DNA from: Sneathia vaginalis
GTDB lineage: Bacteria; Fusobacteriota; Fusobacteriia; Fusobacteriales; Leptotrichiaceae
Direction of reading: 5' to 3'
DNA length: 64,000 bases
NCBI RefSeq assembly: GCF_000973085.1
Contig: NZ_CP011280.1
Location: forward strand, 148,641-212,640
In this document: positions 27,773-37,240 of the stretch, in pieces
Layout: the number at the start of each line of letters is the position of its first letter
Position numbering within the stretch: position 1 is the first letter of the stretch
Program-made: the position numbers and the translations under genes
The notes under the pieces: model-generated
What the model saw: only the letters and a program-made list of their open reading frames with translations
Told to the model about the DNA's origin: nothing
The model's database searches: none

Positions 27773-29059
27773 ATGATAAAAGAAGATATAGTGAATATTT
27801 TAGATTCTATAATATTTAAAAATAAATTTAGTAATATAGAATTAAATTACTATTTTACAATAAAGAATTATACATATGAGCAAAAATCTTTTGTAAAAAA
27901 TATTATAACTGATGTTTTAAAAAATCTCATATACATAGACTATGTTATAAACCAATATGCTAGTAATGTAAGTAAAAGAAAAATAAAGCATCTTTTAAGA
28001 CTATCTGTTGCACAGATTGCCTTTTCTTCTAAAGATTCAAAAGGTATCATATACGAAGCAAATGAGATAGCAAAAAAAGAGAGCATACATCAGGCTAAAT
28101 TTGTAAATTCAGTTTTAAATAAGATAGTTTCTAATATTGATAAGATTAATAAGAAAATTGATGATGAGAAGTTATTTCATATAAAATATTCATATCCTAA
28201 GTGGTTAGAAGAAAAGATAAAAATAGATTTTCCAGATGACTACATCAATATTATGGAAAATTTAAAAAATAGATCTTATCTATCTATAAGAGTTAATAGA
28301 AAAGCCATTGATATAGATAAATTTTATAACCTTATTAAAAACGATGTGGTATACAGATTAGAAGATGTATTCTATTTAAAAAATGGTAAGGTATTAGAAA
28401 AGCTAGAAGAAAATACATATTTTATACAAGACGGGGCCTCATATATAGTATGCAAAAATATAGATGTAAAAGATGGAGATACAGTCTTAGATGCATGTAG
28501 TAGTCCTGGTGGTAAAACACTTGGTATATTAAGTTTATTCAATCCTAAAGTTGTATACGCACAAGATATATACAATCATAAGATAGAAATTTTGGAAGGT
28601 CTAAAAAAGAGATATAACTTTTCTAATATGATAGTAGAGAAAAAAGATGCAACTAATGAAGAGGACTATCCTTTAGAATACTTTGATAAGATATTACTAG
28701 ATGTTCCTTGTTCAGGTTTAGGTGTAATAAAAAGAAAGCCAGAGAAGATATATAGTTTAAGCTTATCTGATATTAAAGCATTAAAGAAGTTGCAAAAGAA
28801 AATAATAGAAAATAATCTTAGATTTTTAAAAAAAGGTGGAGAATTAGTATATAGTACTTGTACTATAACTAAAAATGAAAATACAAATAACATTAAATAT
28901 ATATTAGAAAAATACCCTAACTTAGAGGTTATAGAACCTAAAGTTCCAGAAGGTATAGAGTATATAAAAGACGAAATAGGGGGTATATATTTAAGCTATA
29001 AAAATAAGTATTTAGATAATTTTTACATCATAAAATTAAGAAAGAAAAATGAAGATTAA
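27773..29059 (+). CDS. rsmB: 16S rRNA (cytosine-967-C5)-methyltransferase RsmB
   Basis: Residues about 1-130 form a NusB-like helical RNA-binding domain and the rest a SAM-dependent methyltransferase. Motifs are LDACSSPGGKT near residue 240 (SAM binding), LLDVPCSGLGVIKRKPE near 307 with one catalytic cysteine, and VYSTCTI near 361 with the other. The 428-residue length fits RsmB. The stop codon shares a base with the start of the next gene. Confidence 0.93.
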   Translation: MIKEDIVNILDSIIFKNKFSNIELNYYFTIKNYTYEQKSFVKNIITDVLKNLIYIDYVINQYASNVSKRKIKHLLRLSVAQIAFSSKDSKGIIYEANEIAKKESIHQAKFVNSVLNKIVSNIDKINKKIDDEKLFHIKYSYPKWLEEKIKIDFPDDYINIMENLKNRSYLSIRVNRKAIDIDKFYNLIKNDVVYRLEDVFYLKNGKVLEKLEENTYFIQDGASYIVCKNIDVKDGDTVLDACSSPGGKTLGILSLFNPKVVYAQDIYNHKIEILEGLKKRYNFSNMIVEKKDATNEEDYPLEYFDKILLDVPCSGLGVIKRKPEKIYSLSLSDIKALKKLQKKIIENNLRFLKKGGELVYSTCTITKNENTNNIKYILEKYPNLEVIEPKVPEGIEYIKDEIGGIYLSYKNKYLDNFYIIKLRKKNED

Positions 29060-30765
29060 TGGAAGTTTTAATAGACGATGATACACGAGATATCTTATAC
29101 AAACTAAATGAAAAAGGCAGTGCATATATAGTTGGTGGTTATGTAAGAGATACATTGCTTGGTATAAAAAGTAGTGATATAGATATAGTAACAAACTTAG
29201 ATAAAATTGATATTATAGAAGCTTTAAGAGGATATAATCCAGTTTTATCAAATGATAAATATCAAATTATTACCATAAAATTAAAAGATAAAAAATATGA
29301 GATTGCAAGATTAAGAGAAGATATAGGTATATCTGATGGAAGAAATCCCCAATACATTAAATTTATTGATGATATAAATAAAGATTCAGTAAGACGTGAT
29401 TTTACAATAAATGCTTTTTACTATAACAAAGAATTAATCGATACTCAAAATGGTAGTTATGATTTAGAGAATAGATTGATAAGAAGTATAGGTGATGCAA
29501 GTATAAGGTTTAGTGAAGATAGACTAAGAATATTGAGAGCATTTAGATTTATGTCACACTTAGGTTTTGAACTTGAAGAAAATACAATGCTAGTTATAAA
29601 AAACATGGCAAAGGATACAAGTCTTTTTTCTTCATTTTCAAAGGAGCGATTAATATCTGAATTTAATAAGATTTTACTAGGAAGATATGCATATAAAGCG
29701 ATAGAAGCTATGTTTAACTTAAATGTATTAAGACATTTTATAGACATTTTCAATAAAAATACATTTGATAATATATTGTTTCTAGAGATTTGTAAGAAGT
29801 ATAAAAAAATGCAAGAAAGCTATAGAGAAATTGATATAGACATGAGTTATGCTCTAATATTTTCTTTTTCAGGTAAGAAGAACATTCATACAGAAAGGCT
29901 CTATGAAAATGATAGTATAGAGCAGTATGAAAAATTTAGAACAAAATTTACATTAAATGTATCAAAGAAAAGTATAGTAAAAAACCTAATATATTATCAT
30001 AATTTGGTCAATAAAAAGCCGAGTTTAATTATGTTAAAACGTATGTTATTAGACCTTGTAAATAATCAAAATGTATGTAAGTTATTTAATCTAATAATGA
30101 TCTTATTTGATTTAAATATAAAAGACATACAAAAACTTTTATACAACATACAAATATTGTATATGGCACAAGAACCAGTATTTTTATCAAGCCTTGATTT
30201 AGATAATGTTGATTTATTTAATTTAGGCATAGAAGGAAAAAAGATTCTAGGAATAAAAATGGATGTATTTAGTAAAGTTTTAAATGGAGATTTACCTAAT
30301 TCTAAATTTGAACTACTAAGCTATATTACAAAAAAATATTTAAATAATGCACAACTTAAGTATGAGAAAAGTGCTGGAGCTATTGTGTATAAGAAAATTA
30401 ATGGAAAATATATGTTTTTAATAATCAGAGGAAGTAATGGCGGAAGTTTTGGATTTGCCAAAGGTCATATGGAATCAGATGAATGTGAAGAACAAACTGC
30501 TATAAGAGAAACAAAGGAGGAAACAAATATAGATATTGCTATAAGAAATTCTAAGGCTTTTAGAAGGACGTTAAAGTATGTAATATATCCTAATATATAT
30601 AAGGAAGTTACATTGTTCATGGCAGAAGCATTAAGTGCAGATATTAAAATAGATGAACATGAGTTATCAAAAGCACAGTGGTTAACATATAAGCAAGCAA
30701 AAGAAGCATTAACGTTTTTAGGTCAAAGAAATATACTTAAAGAAGCAATGATATATTTATACTAG
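29059..30765 (+). CDS. cca: CCA-adding tRNA nucleotidyltransferase fused to a Nudix hydrolase domain
   Basis: Residues 1 to about 430 are a class II CCA-adding enzyme, which builds or repairs the tRNA 3' end. They show GGYVRDTLLG near 26, the metal-binding DID near 40-42, RRDFTINAF near 115 and EDRLRILRAFRF near 154, followed by the helical body. From about residue 435 a Nudix domain begins (SAGAIVYKK). Its box near 469-491 fits G-x5-E-x7-RE-x2-EE, and the overall look is that of Ap4A-hydrolase-type Nudix proteins. The frame is continuous, giving 568 residues instead of about 400-450. The ATG overlaps the rsmB stop. Confidence 0.92.
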   Translation: MEVLIDDDTRDILYKLNEKGSAYIVGGYVRDTLLGIKSSDIDIVTNLDKIDIIEALRGYNPVLSNDKYQIITIKLKDKKYEIARLREDIGISDGRNPQYIKFIDDINKDSVRRDFTINAFYYNKELIDTQNGSYDLENRLIRSIGDASIRFSEDRLRILRAFRFMSHLGFELEENTMLVIKNMAKDTSLFSSFSKERLISEFNKILLGRYAYKAIEAMFNLNVLRHFIDIFNKNTFDNILFLEICKKYKKMQESYREIDIDMSYALIFSFSGKKNIHTERLYENDSIEQYEKFRTKFTLNVSKKSIVKNLIYYHNLVNKKPSLIMLKRMLLDLVNNQNVCKLFNLIMILFDLNIKDIQKLLYNIQILYMAQEPVFLSSLDLDNVDLFNLGIEGKKILGIKMDVFSKVLNGDLPNSKFELLSYITKKYLNNAQLKYEKSAGAIVYKKINGKYMFLIIRGSNGGSFGFAKGHMESDECEEQTAIRETKEETNIDIAIRNSKAFRRTLKYVIYPNIYKEVTLFMAEALSADIKIDEHELSKAQWLTYKQAKEALTFLGQRNILKEAMIYLY

Positions 30766-30766
30766 T

Positions 30767-31330
30767 ATGAGAGAAAATATATTTGTTGGGTTAGTTCATT
30801 ACCCAGTATACAACAAAAATAAAGAGATTGTTGCAACATCTGTAACAAATTTTGATATACATGATATTTCAAGAACAAGTAGAACCTATGACATTAACAA
30901 GTATTTTATCATAACACCTGTAAAATCTCAGATAGAATTAACTAAGAGAATAATGGGTTATTGGCAAGAAGGTGATGGAATAGGATTTAATAAGGACAGA
31001 AATGAAGCATTCGAAAATACAAGAGTAGTTTCTAGTATACAAGAAGCAATGGATAGTATAGAAAAACTAACAGGTAAGAAACCAAAGATAGTTACAACAT
31101 CTGCAAAAATACATGATAATAGTATAACATTTGCTGATATGAGTAAGCTTTTATTCACAATGGAAGATCCTGTATTACTCTTATTTGGTACTGGATTTGG
31201 ATTAACAGATGAGGTAATGTCTATGTCGTATAAGATAATAGAACCTATAAGGGGTAAAACAAAGTATAATCACTTATCAGTAAGAGCAGCAGTTAGTATA
31301 ATATTAGATAGATTATTGGGGGAAGATTAA
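30767..31330 (+). CDS. SPOUT/trefoil-knot RNA methyltransferase of the TM1570 family
   Basis: A 187-residue protein resembling the knotted Tm1570-type putative RNA methyltransferases. It opens with IFVGLVHYPVYNKNKEIVATSVTNFDIHDISR and has a C-terminal cofactor-binding stretch LLFGTGFGLTDEV, then NHLSVRAAVSIILDRLLG. In some bacteria this family neighbours or is fused to TrmD; here rimM and trmD lie only three genes downstream, which supports the call. Its RNA target is unknown. The start lies 1 base after the preceding stop and its end shares a base with the next start. Confidence 0.8.
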   Translation: MRENIFVGLVHYPVYNKNKEIVATSVTNFDIHDISRTSRTYDINKYFIITPVKSQIELTKRIMGYWQEGDGIGFNKDRNEAFENTRVVSSIQEAMDSIEKLTGKKPKIVTTSAKIHDNSITFADMSKLLFTMEDPVLLLFGTGFGLTDEVMSMSYKIIEPIRGKTKYNHLSVRAAVSIILDRLLGED

Positions 31331-31716
31331 TGGTAGGAATAGTAATAATAAGTCACTGTAGTAATATAGGTGACGATTTAATAGATTTTTTAAATGTATT
31401 TAAAACTAGTGATTTTGAAATAGTAAATGGGTCAGATAAGAATATACAATTTGGTACAACTACTGAATATGTAGTTGAAGCTATTAAAAAAGCAGATAAA
31501 GGAGAAGGTGTTTTAGTAATACTTGATCTAGGAAGTTCAATAGACTGTGCAATTCATGCAAAGAAATTACTAGAAGGTAAGATAAAAGTCGAAATAGCTG
31601 ATGCACCTATGATAGAAGGGGCAATTTCAGCTGTTGCAGGTAATGATGAAACAATAGATTTAAAGACTTTAAAGAAAATTGCAGAAGATAGTAAAGAATT
31701 CAGAAAGGTTAAATAA
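31330..31716 (+). CDS. PTS EIIA-mannose-type phosphotransfer protein resembling DhaM
   Basis: A 128-residue protein with the fold signature of the DhaM/EIIA-Man family: GIVIISHCSNIGDDL with the likely phospho-accepting His9, VLVILDLGSSID near residue 61, and APMIEGAISAVA near 97. DhaM carries phosphate from HPr to the ADP of DhaL in dihydroxyacetone kinase. No dhaK or dhaL is present in the window, so it may serve a distant kinase or a regulatory role. Enzyme I (ptsI) is five genes downstream in the same run. It overlaps both neighbours by one base. Confidence 0.8.
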   Translation: MVGIVIISHCSNIGDDLIDFLNVFKTSDFEIVNGSDKNIQFGTTTEYVVEAIKKADKGEGVLVILDLGSSIDCAIHAKKLLEGKIKVEIADAPMIEGAISAVAGNDETIDLKTLKKIAEDSKEFRKVK

Positions 31717-32342
31717 TGATAAAAGATAAAATTATTGGTAAAAAAATGGGAGTTATAACCAACATATACTTAACATATATTTTGGCGTTAATATTTTTAA
31801 TTCCAAGTCTTGTGATACTTTATCCATATGCTATAGTAGTAAAAAAAATTCCTATTTTATCACTAATATTTTTACCGTTAATATATTTAGTAATATATTT
31901 AATATTGAATTTTGCATTGTTTAAAAAGAAAATAAAGGTAAAAAATATATTAATTTCATATGTACTACTTTTTGTTCTGATAAGAATACCAATATTGTCA
32001 TATGTATTTTTGCCTGTAGCACTAATGATACTTTTATTGGGATTAAAAATTAGTGACAAGGTATTTCTGTCTGTGAAACTTATAAAAAACAATATATTTA
32101 GACTACTTTTTGACTATATAATAAATATTTTAGTCTTTTCAGTTGTGTTTTCAGTAATTTTAATACTAAAGGCACAATATTATTCAGTTAGTTTTGCGAA
32201 TAGTGATGAAATATTGGCGTATGTTCATAAACATGCATTGATTTTGAACTATTTTAATTCAATAATTTTTTCAATTAGTTCATATTTACTATACAAAAAT
32301 TTTGAACAAAATGATATAATTAAGGGTGGTATGAGTGAGTGA
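31716..32342 (+). CDS. Multi-pass membrane protein of unknown function
   Basis: A 208-residue, strongly hydrophobic protein with about six membrane segments (for example about 14-37, 43-66, 78-106 and 131-152) and no recognised motif. It overlaps the DhaM-like gene by one base and the rimM start by eight, so it is translated as part of this run. It shows no similarity I can name. Confidence 0.55.
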   Translation: MIKDKIIGKKMGVITNIYLTYILALIFLIPSLVILYPYAIVVKKIPILSLIFLPLIYLVIYLILNFALFKKKIKVKNILISYVLLFVLIRIPILSYVFLPVALMILLLGLKISDKVFLSVKLIKNNIFRLLFDYIINILVFSVVFSVILILKAQYYSVSFANSDEILAYVHKHALILNYFNSIIFSISSYLLYKNFEQNDIIKGGMSE

Positions 32343-32820
32343 TGTATATTATGTTGGACATATAACAACAACACATAAGCTAATGGGAGCTGTAAAAATA
32401 AGCACTAGTTTTCCAATTTTGGAAGATATAGTAGGCAAAAGAGTAATAGCTTCTAAAAATGATAATATTAAAATACTTTTTGTAAAAAAGGTAGAAGGTT
32501 TTAATGGAAAAAGGGCTATAATCTCTTTTAATGAAATAAATGGTATAGATGATGCTAAGGAAATAATCGATGCTGATATTAGCATTAGAAAAGATTTAGT
32601 ACCAGAATATGAAGAAGAAAAATCTATTATAGGCTATAAGGTCTTAAACTTTAATAAAAGTATAGGACAAGTAGTAGATGTGATGGAAAACAAGGCACAA
32701 GATATACTGGTTGTAAAAGGTGAAAAAGAAATACTAATCCCTTTTATAGACGTATTTGTGAAAGAAATTGATGATGAAAGAGAAGAAATACAAGTAGAAT
32801 TGATAGAAGGTATGCTATGA
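32335..32820 (+). CDS. rimM: 16S rRNA processing protein RimM
   Basis: Assists 30S head maturation. The 161-residue protein has an N-terminal RimM domain (YYVGHITTTHKLMGAVKISTSFP) and a C-terminal PRC-barrel (IIGYKVLNFN, then EILIPFIDVFVKEID). The start is a GTG at 32335, preceded by AAGGGTGG and overlapping the previous gene; the nearby ATG at 32331 is in another frame. The stop overlaps the trmD start. rimM-trmD is a conserved pair, here detached from rpsP. Confidence 0.92.
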   Translation: MSDVYYVGHITTTHKLMGAVKISTSFPILEDIVGKRVIASKNDNIKILFVKKVEGFNGKRAIISFNEINGIDDAKEIIDADISIRKDLVPEYEEEKSIIGYKVLNFNKSIGQVVDVMENKAQDILVVKGEKEILIPFIDVFVKEIDDEREEIQVELIEGML

Positions 32821-33539
32821 AAATAACTGTATTAACTTTGTTTAAAGAATTATTCGATATGTATTTAAGTCAAACCATTTTAGATAGAGCAGTTAATAAT
32901 GATTTGGTTGAATATGATATTGTGAATATACGAGATTATTCAACAAATTCATATCATCAAGTAGACGATACACCCTTTGGTGGTGGAGCAGGTATGCTAT
33001 TAAAACCAGAACCATTCTTTAAATACTTCTTTAGTTTAAAAGAAGAAAATAGAAAACCATATGTAGTCTTCGTTACACCACAAGGTAATAAATTGAATCA
33101 AGAAAGAATTGATAAATTAAAAGAAAAAGAGGATCTTGTAATAATTTCAGGTAGATATGAGGGCCTTGATCAAAGGGTCATAGATAGATATGTTGATGAA
33201 GAAATTAGTATAGGTGACTTTGTACTAACTAGTGGTGATTTACCAGCCTTATGTTTAATAGATGCAATTACTAGACAAAAAGATGGTGTAATAACAAAAG
33301 AATCATATGAAACAGATTCTTTCTATAACGGACTTTTGGGTTATCCACAATATACAAAACCTAGTAATTTAGGTAGACATAAAGTACCAGAGGTACTACT
33401 AAGTGGAGATCATAAAAGAATTAGAGAGTTTCGCTTTAAAGAAAGTGTTAAGAAGACTATAAAAAATAGACCAGACTTAATAGCAAAAAAGCTAGAAGAA
33501 GATGAAGATTTTAGAAAGATGATAGAGGATTTATTATGA
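32817..33539 (+). CDS. trmD: tRNA (guanine-37-N1)-methyltransferase TrmD
   Basis: A knotted SPOUT enzyme that methylates G37 and prevents frameshifting. The 240-residue protein shows DTPFGGGAGMLLKPEP near residue 52, and the knot and SAM-binding segment GRYEGLDQRV near 111 followed by EISIGDFVLTSGDLPAL near 128. It overlaps rimM by 4 bases, and its own stop overlaps the next gene's start by 4 bases. Confidence 0.97.
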   Translation: MKITVLTLFKELFDMYLSQTILDRAVNNDLVEYDIVNIRDYSTNSYHQVDDTPFGGGAGMLLKPEPFFKYFFSLKEENRKPYVVFVTPQGNKLNQERIDKLKEKEDLVIISGRYEGLDQRVIDRYVDEEISIGDFVLTSGDLPALCLIDAITRQKDGVITKESYETDSFYNGLLGYPQYTKPSNLGRHKVPEVLLSGDHKRIREFRFKESVKKTIKNRPDLIAKKLEEDEDFRKMIEDLL

Positions 33540-34186
33540 AAAAAATATTTCTATTGTTTGCTATATTTTCTACATTTACTTTTTCAAGAGGATATATTGA
33601 AGAGTATAAAAGGGGATTAGAAAGAGAAAAAACAATTTCAAGGCTATTTTCTGCCATAAAAACAAAAAATAACGTATATGCTGAAGCTTTATTAAGTCCC
33701 AAAGCAAATGTTAATAAGGCGTCATATAACATACCAAGTGAAAAAGAGGAAAATAAGGTAGAACTAGATGTAAATGTAGTGGATAAAAAAGGATTCACAC
33801 CTGTTTTAATATGTGCAATGTATAATAATGTAGATATGTTGAAGGAAATAATAAAAAAAGGTGCTAATCTTGAGGCATTACATCCAATATTAGGTAAAAC
33901 TTTATTAGTAACTGCAATTTTTTACGGTTCAAATGATGTTGCTAAATTTTTGATAGAAAATAGAAAAGAATTAATCAACAAGGGAAGTAATACAGATGGT
34001 TGGTTGCCTATAGAAGAGGCTGTATTACAAGAAAATAAAGATATATTATTACTTCTACTAAGACATGGGGCTATTATTCGCAAAAAAGATAAAAATGGTT
34101 ACGATGTGTATGATCTTGCAACAAGACATGGAAAAGGTACGATGGTAAAAATATTAAGAGATTATGAATTAGGCAAATTAAAATAG
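33536..34186 (+). CDS. Secreted ankyrin-repeat protein
   Basis: A 216-residue protein with a signal peptide (about 1-18, MKKIFLLFAIFSTFTFSRG). From about residue 80 it has four ankyrin-like helix-turn-helix repeats, each of the GxTPLxxAxxxxxxxxxxxLLxxGA type (GFTPVLICAMYNN, GKTLLVTAIFYGS, GWLPIEEAVLQEN, GYDVYDLATRHG). Its place is periplasmic or cell surface. Ankyrin repeats mediate protein contacts; no partner is evident. The start overlaps the trmD stop. Confidence 0.82.
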   Translation: MKKIFLLFAIFSTFTFSRGYIEEYKRGLEREKTISRLFSAIKTKNNVYAEALLSPKANVNKASYNIPSEKEENKVELDVNVVDKKGFTPVLICAMYNNVDMLKEIIKKGANLEALHPILGKTLLVTAIFYGSNDVAKFLIENRKELINKGSNTDGWLPIEEAVLQENKDILLLLLRHGAIIRKKDKNGYDVYDLATRHGKGTMVKILRDYELGKLK

Positions 34187-34201
34187 GAGGAGATACATAA
34201 C

Positions 34202-35911
34202 ATGATAAGATTAACAGGTATTGGTGCTTCTGAGGGTATATCATTAGGTAAAGCACTTATTTACATTGAAGATAAAATTGATTTAGAATCAATGAAAAAA
34301 TCAAGTTTATCAGCTGAAGCAGAATTAGTGAAGTTAAATGATGGTGTAACTAAGACCAAATCACAATTATTGGCAATTAGGGAAAGAGTAAGAGAAAAAC
34401 TTGGTGAAGACAAAGCAGCTATCTTTGATGCACACATAGAATTATTGGAAGATGAAGATCTACAAGATGGTATAAAAGAAAGAGTAACTAAAGAAGGTAT
34501 GAGTGCAGCCTATGCGATAAATGAAGGTGTAGAAGAAACTTGTAATATTTTATCACAATTAGATGACGCATACTTAAGAGAAAGAGTATCAGACTTACGT
34601 GATATTGCTAAAAGATGGATAAAAAATACTTTAGGTATTAAGATAAAGGACTTATCTATCTTAGAACCAGATACTATTGTAGTAACTGATGATTTAACAC
34701 CATCAGATACAGCACAATTAGACTTAGAACATTGTGTAGCCTTTATTACTGAATTTGGTGGTAAAACAGCTCACTCAGCTATTATGGCAAGATCACTTGA
34801 AATACCAGCAATTGTAGGTGTAAAAAATATCATACAAACTGTAAAAGATGGTGAATACTTAGTATTAGATGGTGAAAAAGGTATAATATATCTATCACCT
34901 ACTGAAGAAGTAATAGAAGCATACAAGCAAAAGAAGGTTAATTTCTTAAAAGAAAAAGAAGAATTAAAGAAACTTAAAGATTTACCTGCAACAACTGCTT
35001 GTGGTGAAAGAACAGTTAATGTTTGGGGTAACATAGGTAAACCAGAAGATGTAGATGCTGTAATAGCAGCTGGTGGAGAAGGTGTAGGACTATATAGAAC
35101 AGAGTTTTTATTCATGAATTCTGACCATATGCCAACAGAAGAAGAACAATATGAAGCATATAAGATTGTTGCACAAAAATTAAAAGGAAAACCTGTGACT
35201 ATAAGAACTATGGATATAGGTGGAGATAAGGAATTACCATATCTTGATTTACCAAAAGAAATGAACCCATTCTTAGGATATAGAGCAATAAGAATATCAT
35301 TAACACATAAAGATATGTTCAAGACACAATTAAGAGCAATATTACGTGCAAGTGCATATGGAAAGATAAAGATAATGTATCCTATGGTTTGCTCAATAAA
35401 TGAAATTAGAAAATCAAATGAAATACTAAAAGAATATATGGAAGAATTAGATAAAGAAGGTAAGGTATATGATACTAATATACAAGTAGGTATAATGGTT
35501 GAAACACCTTCAACAGCTATGATAGCGTATAAGTTTGCAAAAGAAGTAGACTTCTTCTCAATAGGAACTAATGACTTAACACAATATTTCTTAGCAGTAG
35601 ATAGAGGAAATGAAAAAGTTTCAGGACTATACAGTGCATTTAACCCAGCAGTATTAGAAGCAATACAAAGAGTAATAGATGCAGGACATGATAGAGGAAT
35701 ATCAGTAAGTATGTGTGGAGAATTTGCTGGTAATAAGAAGGCAACAGAAATACTTTTAGGTATGGGATTAGACTCATTCTCTATGAGTGCAAGTTCTATA
35801 CTAGGAGTTAAAAAGAAAATTAGAGATACAAAATATGAAGATGCTAAGAAATATAGAGATGTAATATTAAGTATGAATACTCCTGAAGAAGTTATAGATT
35901 CTCTTAGATAA
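34202..35911 (+). CDS. ptsI: PTS enzyme I (phosphoenolpyruvate-protein phosphotransferase)
   Basis: Takes phosphate from PEP and passes it to HPr, driving sugar uptake. The 569-residue protein has the N-terminal domain with phospho-accepting His191 in GGKTAHSAIMARSLEIPAIVG, then the PEP-binding barrel with GEGVGLYRTEFLFM near residue 297, DFFSIGTNDLTQYFLAVDRGN near 448 and SMCGEFAG near 500. AGGAGG precedes the ATG. No ptsH is adjacent, which is unusual since ptsH-ptsI is the common arrangement. Confidence 0.97.
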   Translation: MIRLTGIGASEGISLGKALIYIEDKIDLESMKKSSLSAEAELVKLNDGVTKTKSQLLAIRERVREKLGEDKAAIFDAHIELLEDEDLQDGIKERVTKEGMSAAYAINEGVEETCNILSQLDDAYLRERVSDLRDIAKRWIKNTLGIKIKDLSILEPDTIVVTDDLTPSDTAQLDLEHCVAFITEFGGKTAHSAIMARSLEIPAIVGVKNIIQTVKDGEYLVLDGEKGIIYLSPTEEVIEAYKQKKVNFLKEKEELKKLKDLPATTACGERTVNVWGNIGKPEDVDAVIAAGGEGVGLYRTEFLFMNSDHMPTEEEQYEAYKIVAQKLKGKPVTIRTMDIGGDKELPYLDLPKEMNPFLGYRAIRISLTHKDMFKTQLRAILRASAYGKIKIMYPMVCSINEIRKSNEILKEYMEELDKEGKVYDTNIQVGIMVETPSTAMIAYKFAKEVDFFSIGTNDLTQYFLAVDRGNEKVSGLYSAFNPAVLEAIQRVIDAGHDRGISVSMCGEFAGNKKATEILLGMGLDSFSMSASSILGVKKKIRDTKYEDAKKYRDVILSMNTPEEVIDSLR

Positions 35912-35928
35912 TAGAAAGAAGGATATAT

Positions 35929-36477
35929 ATGAAAAAAGTAGCATTAACACTAGTTAGTGATTTTGAAATAGTTGAAGCAATGGCTCCTTTAGATATGTTA
36001 AGAAGAGCAGGAATTTATGTAGATGTAATATCAGTTGAAAACAAGGACTATGTAAAAAGTGCAATAAACATTGAAATAAAGGTAGATAAGAAGTTAAAAG
36101 ATGTAGATTTATCTACATATGATTTAGTAATTTTACCAGGAGGACCAGGAACAAAGAATTATTATGATCATCAAGACTTGCTAGATAAGGTAAAAGCAAA
36201 TTATAATAACAAGAAAATGGTTTCAGCTATATGTGCAGGACCTAGTGTATTAGCTAACTTAGGAATATTAGAAGGAAGAAATGCAATATCTTTCCCTAGT
36301 TTCCAACATGTATTGGTTGAAAATAACGCTAAATTAGTTAATGAACAAGTTGTTGTATCTGATAATGTAATAACAGGTAGGGCAGCTGCAGCATCAATTG
36401 ATTTTGGTTTAAAACTTGTAGAAATGTTAGAAGGAAAAGAAACAAGAGAAAAAGTTGAAAAAGCAATAGTATATTAG
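35929..36477 (+). CDS. DJ-1/PfpI-family protein
   Basis: A 182-residue DJ-1-like protein. It opens with KKVALTLVSDFEIVEAMAPLDMLRRAGI, containing the conserved glutamate, and has LVILPGGPGT near residue 65 and the nucleophile elbow SAICAGPSVLANLG near 98. Relatives act in glyoxalase-type detoxification, oxidative protection or protein repair; which applies is not known. It follows ptsI by 17 bases with an AGAAAGGA site. Confidence 0.9.
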   Translation: MKKVALTLVSDFEIVEAMAPLDMLRRAGIYVDVISVENKDYVKSAINIEIKVDKKLKDVDLSTYDLVILPGGPGTKNYYDHQDLLDKVKANYNNKKMVSAICAGPSVLANLGILEGRNAISFPSFQHVLVENNAKLVNEQVVVSDNVITGRAAAASIDFGLKLVEMLEGKETREKVEKAIVY

Positions 36478-36485
36478 GAGATGAT

Positions 36486-37238
36486 ATGAAAACAATATCG
36501 GAATTATTAGATTATGTAATAGAAGCAGGTCATCATAGAGAAGAAAAAACTTTATTACAGTTAGCAATACTTGCAATGCTATCAGGTGCGTTTATAGCCC
36601 TAGGAGCAGTAGGAAATATTTTTGTTAGTTCAGATATATTTTTTACTAATGTAAACTTAGCTAAATTTTTAGGAGCTTGCGTATTTCCAGTAGGACTTAT
36701 AGCGATAATTCTATTAAAATTTGAGCTTTTTACAAGTAATTGTATGATGACAATAGCAGTGTTAGAAAAGAAAATGAAATTAAGCAAAATGTTTAAAATA
36801 TTAGCTATAGTTTGGATATTTAATTTAGTAGGTGGAATAATTATAGCAGGTATTACATACAAGACTGGGACATTTAATGAGAACTCAGTTAAGGTATTAC
36901 AAGTATATGCACATCATAAAGTGACAACAAGTGCACTAGATATGGTTTTAAAAGGTATAATGTGTAACATTTTAGTTTGTACAGCATCACTTTTAGGATA
37001 CATAGCAAAGGATGGAATTTCTAAGATTTTTGGTATTTGGTTTCCTATTATGTTGTTTATTTTACTAGGATATAGTCACGTTGTAGCAAATATGTTGTAT
37101 CTGCCTTTATCATACATGTATGGATTTGAGGGTGTCACAATACCAGCAATATTATACAATTTCTTATGTGTTACAATAGGTAATTTCATAGGTGGTGGGA
37201 TATTAGTTACAATGGGCTTATGGTATGCAAATAAGTAA
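36486..37238 (+). CDS. Formate/nitrite transporter family channel
   Basis: A 250-residue FNT-family channel with six membrane segments. Family marks are GAFIALGAVGNIF near residue 34, the P/S-loop FELFTSNCM near 79, KGIMCNILVCTAS near 156 and HVVANMLYLP near 198, which includes the central pore histidine. These pentameric channels export or import formate, nitrite or hydrosulfide. In a fermenter formate export is the likeliest role. It is the last gene of the run and is followed by a strong terminator. Confidence 0.92.
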   Translation: MKTISELLDYVIEAGHHREEKTLLQLAILAMLSGAFIALGAVGNIFVSSDIFFTNVNLAKFLGACVFPVGLIAIILLKFELFTSNCMMTIAVLEKKMKLSKMFKILAIVWIFNLVGGIIIAGITYKTGTFNENSVKVLQVYAHHKVTTSALDMVLKGIMCNILVCTASLLGYIAKDGISKIFGIWFPIMLFILLGYSHVVANMLYLPLSYMYGFEGVTIPAILYNFLCVTIGNFIGGGILVTMGLWYANK

Positions 37239-37240
37239 AA

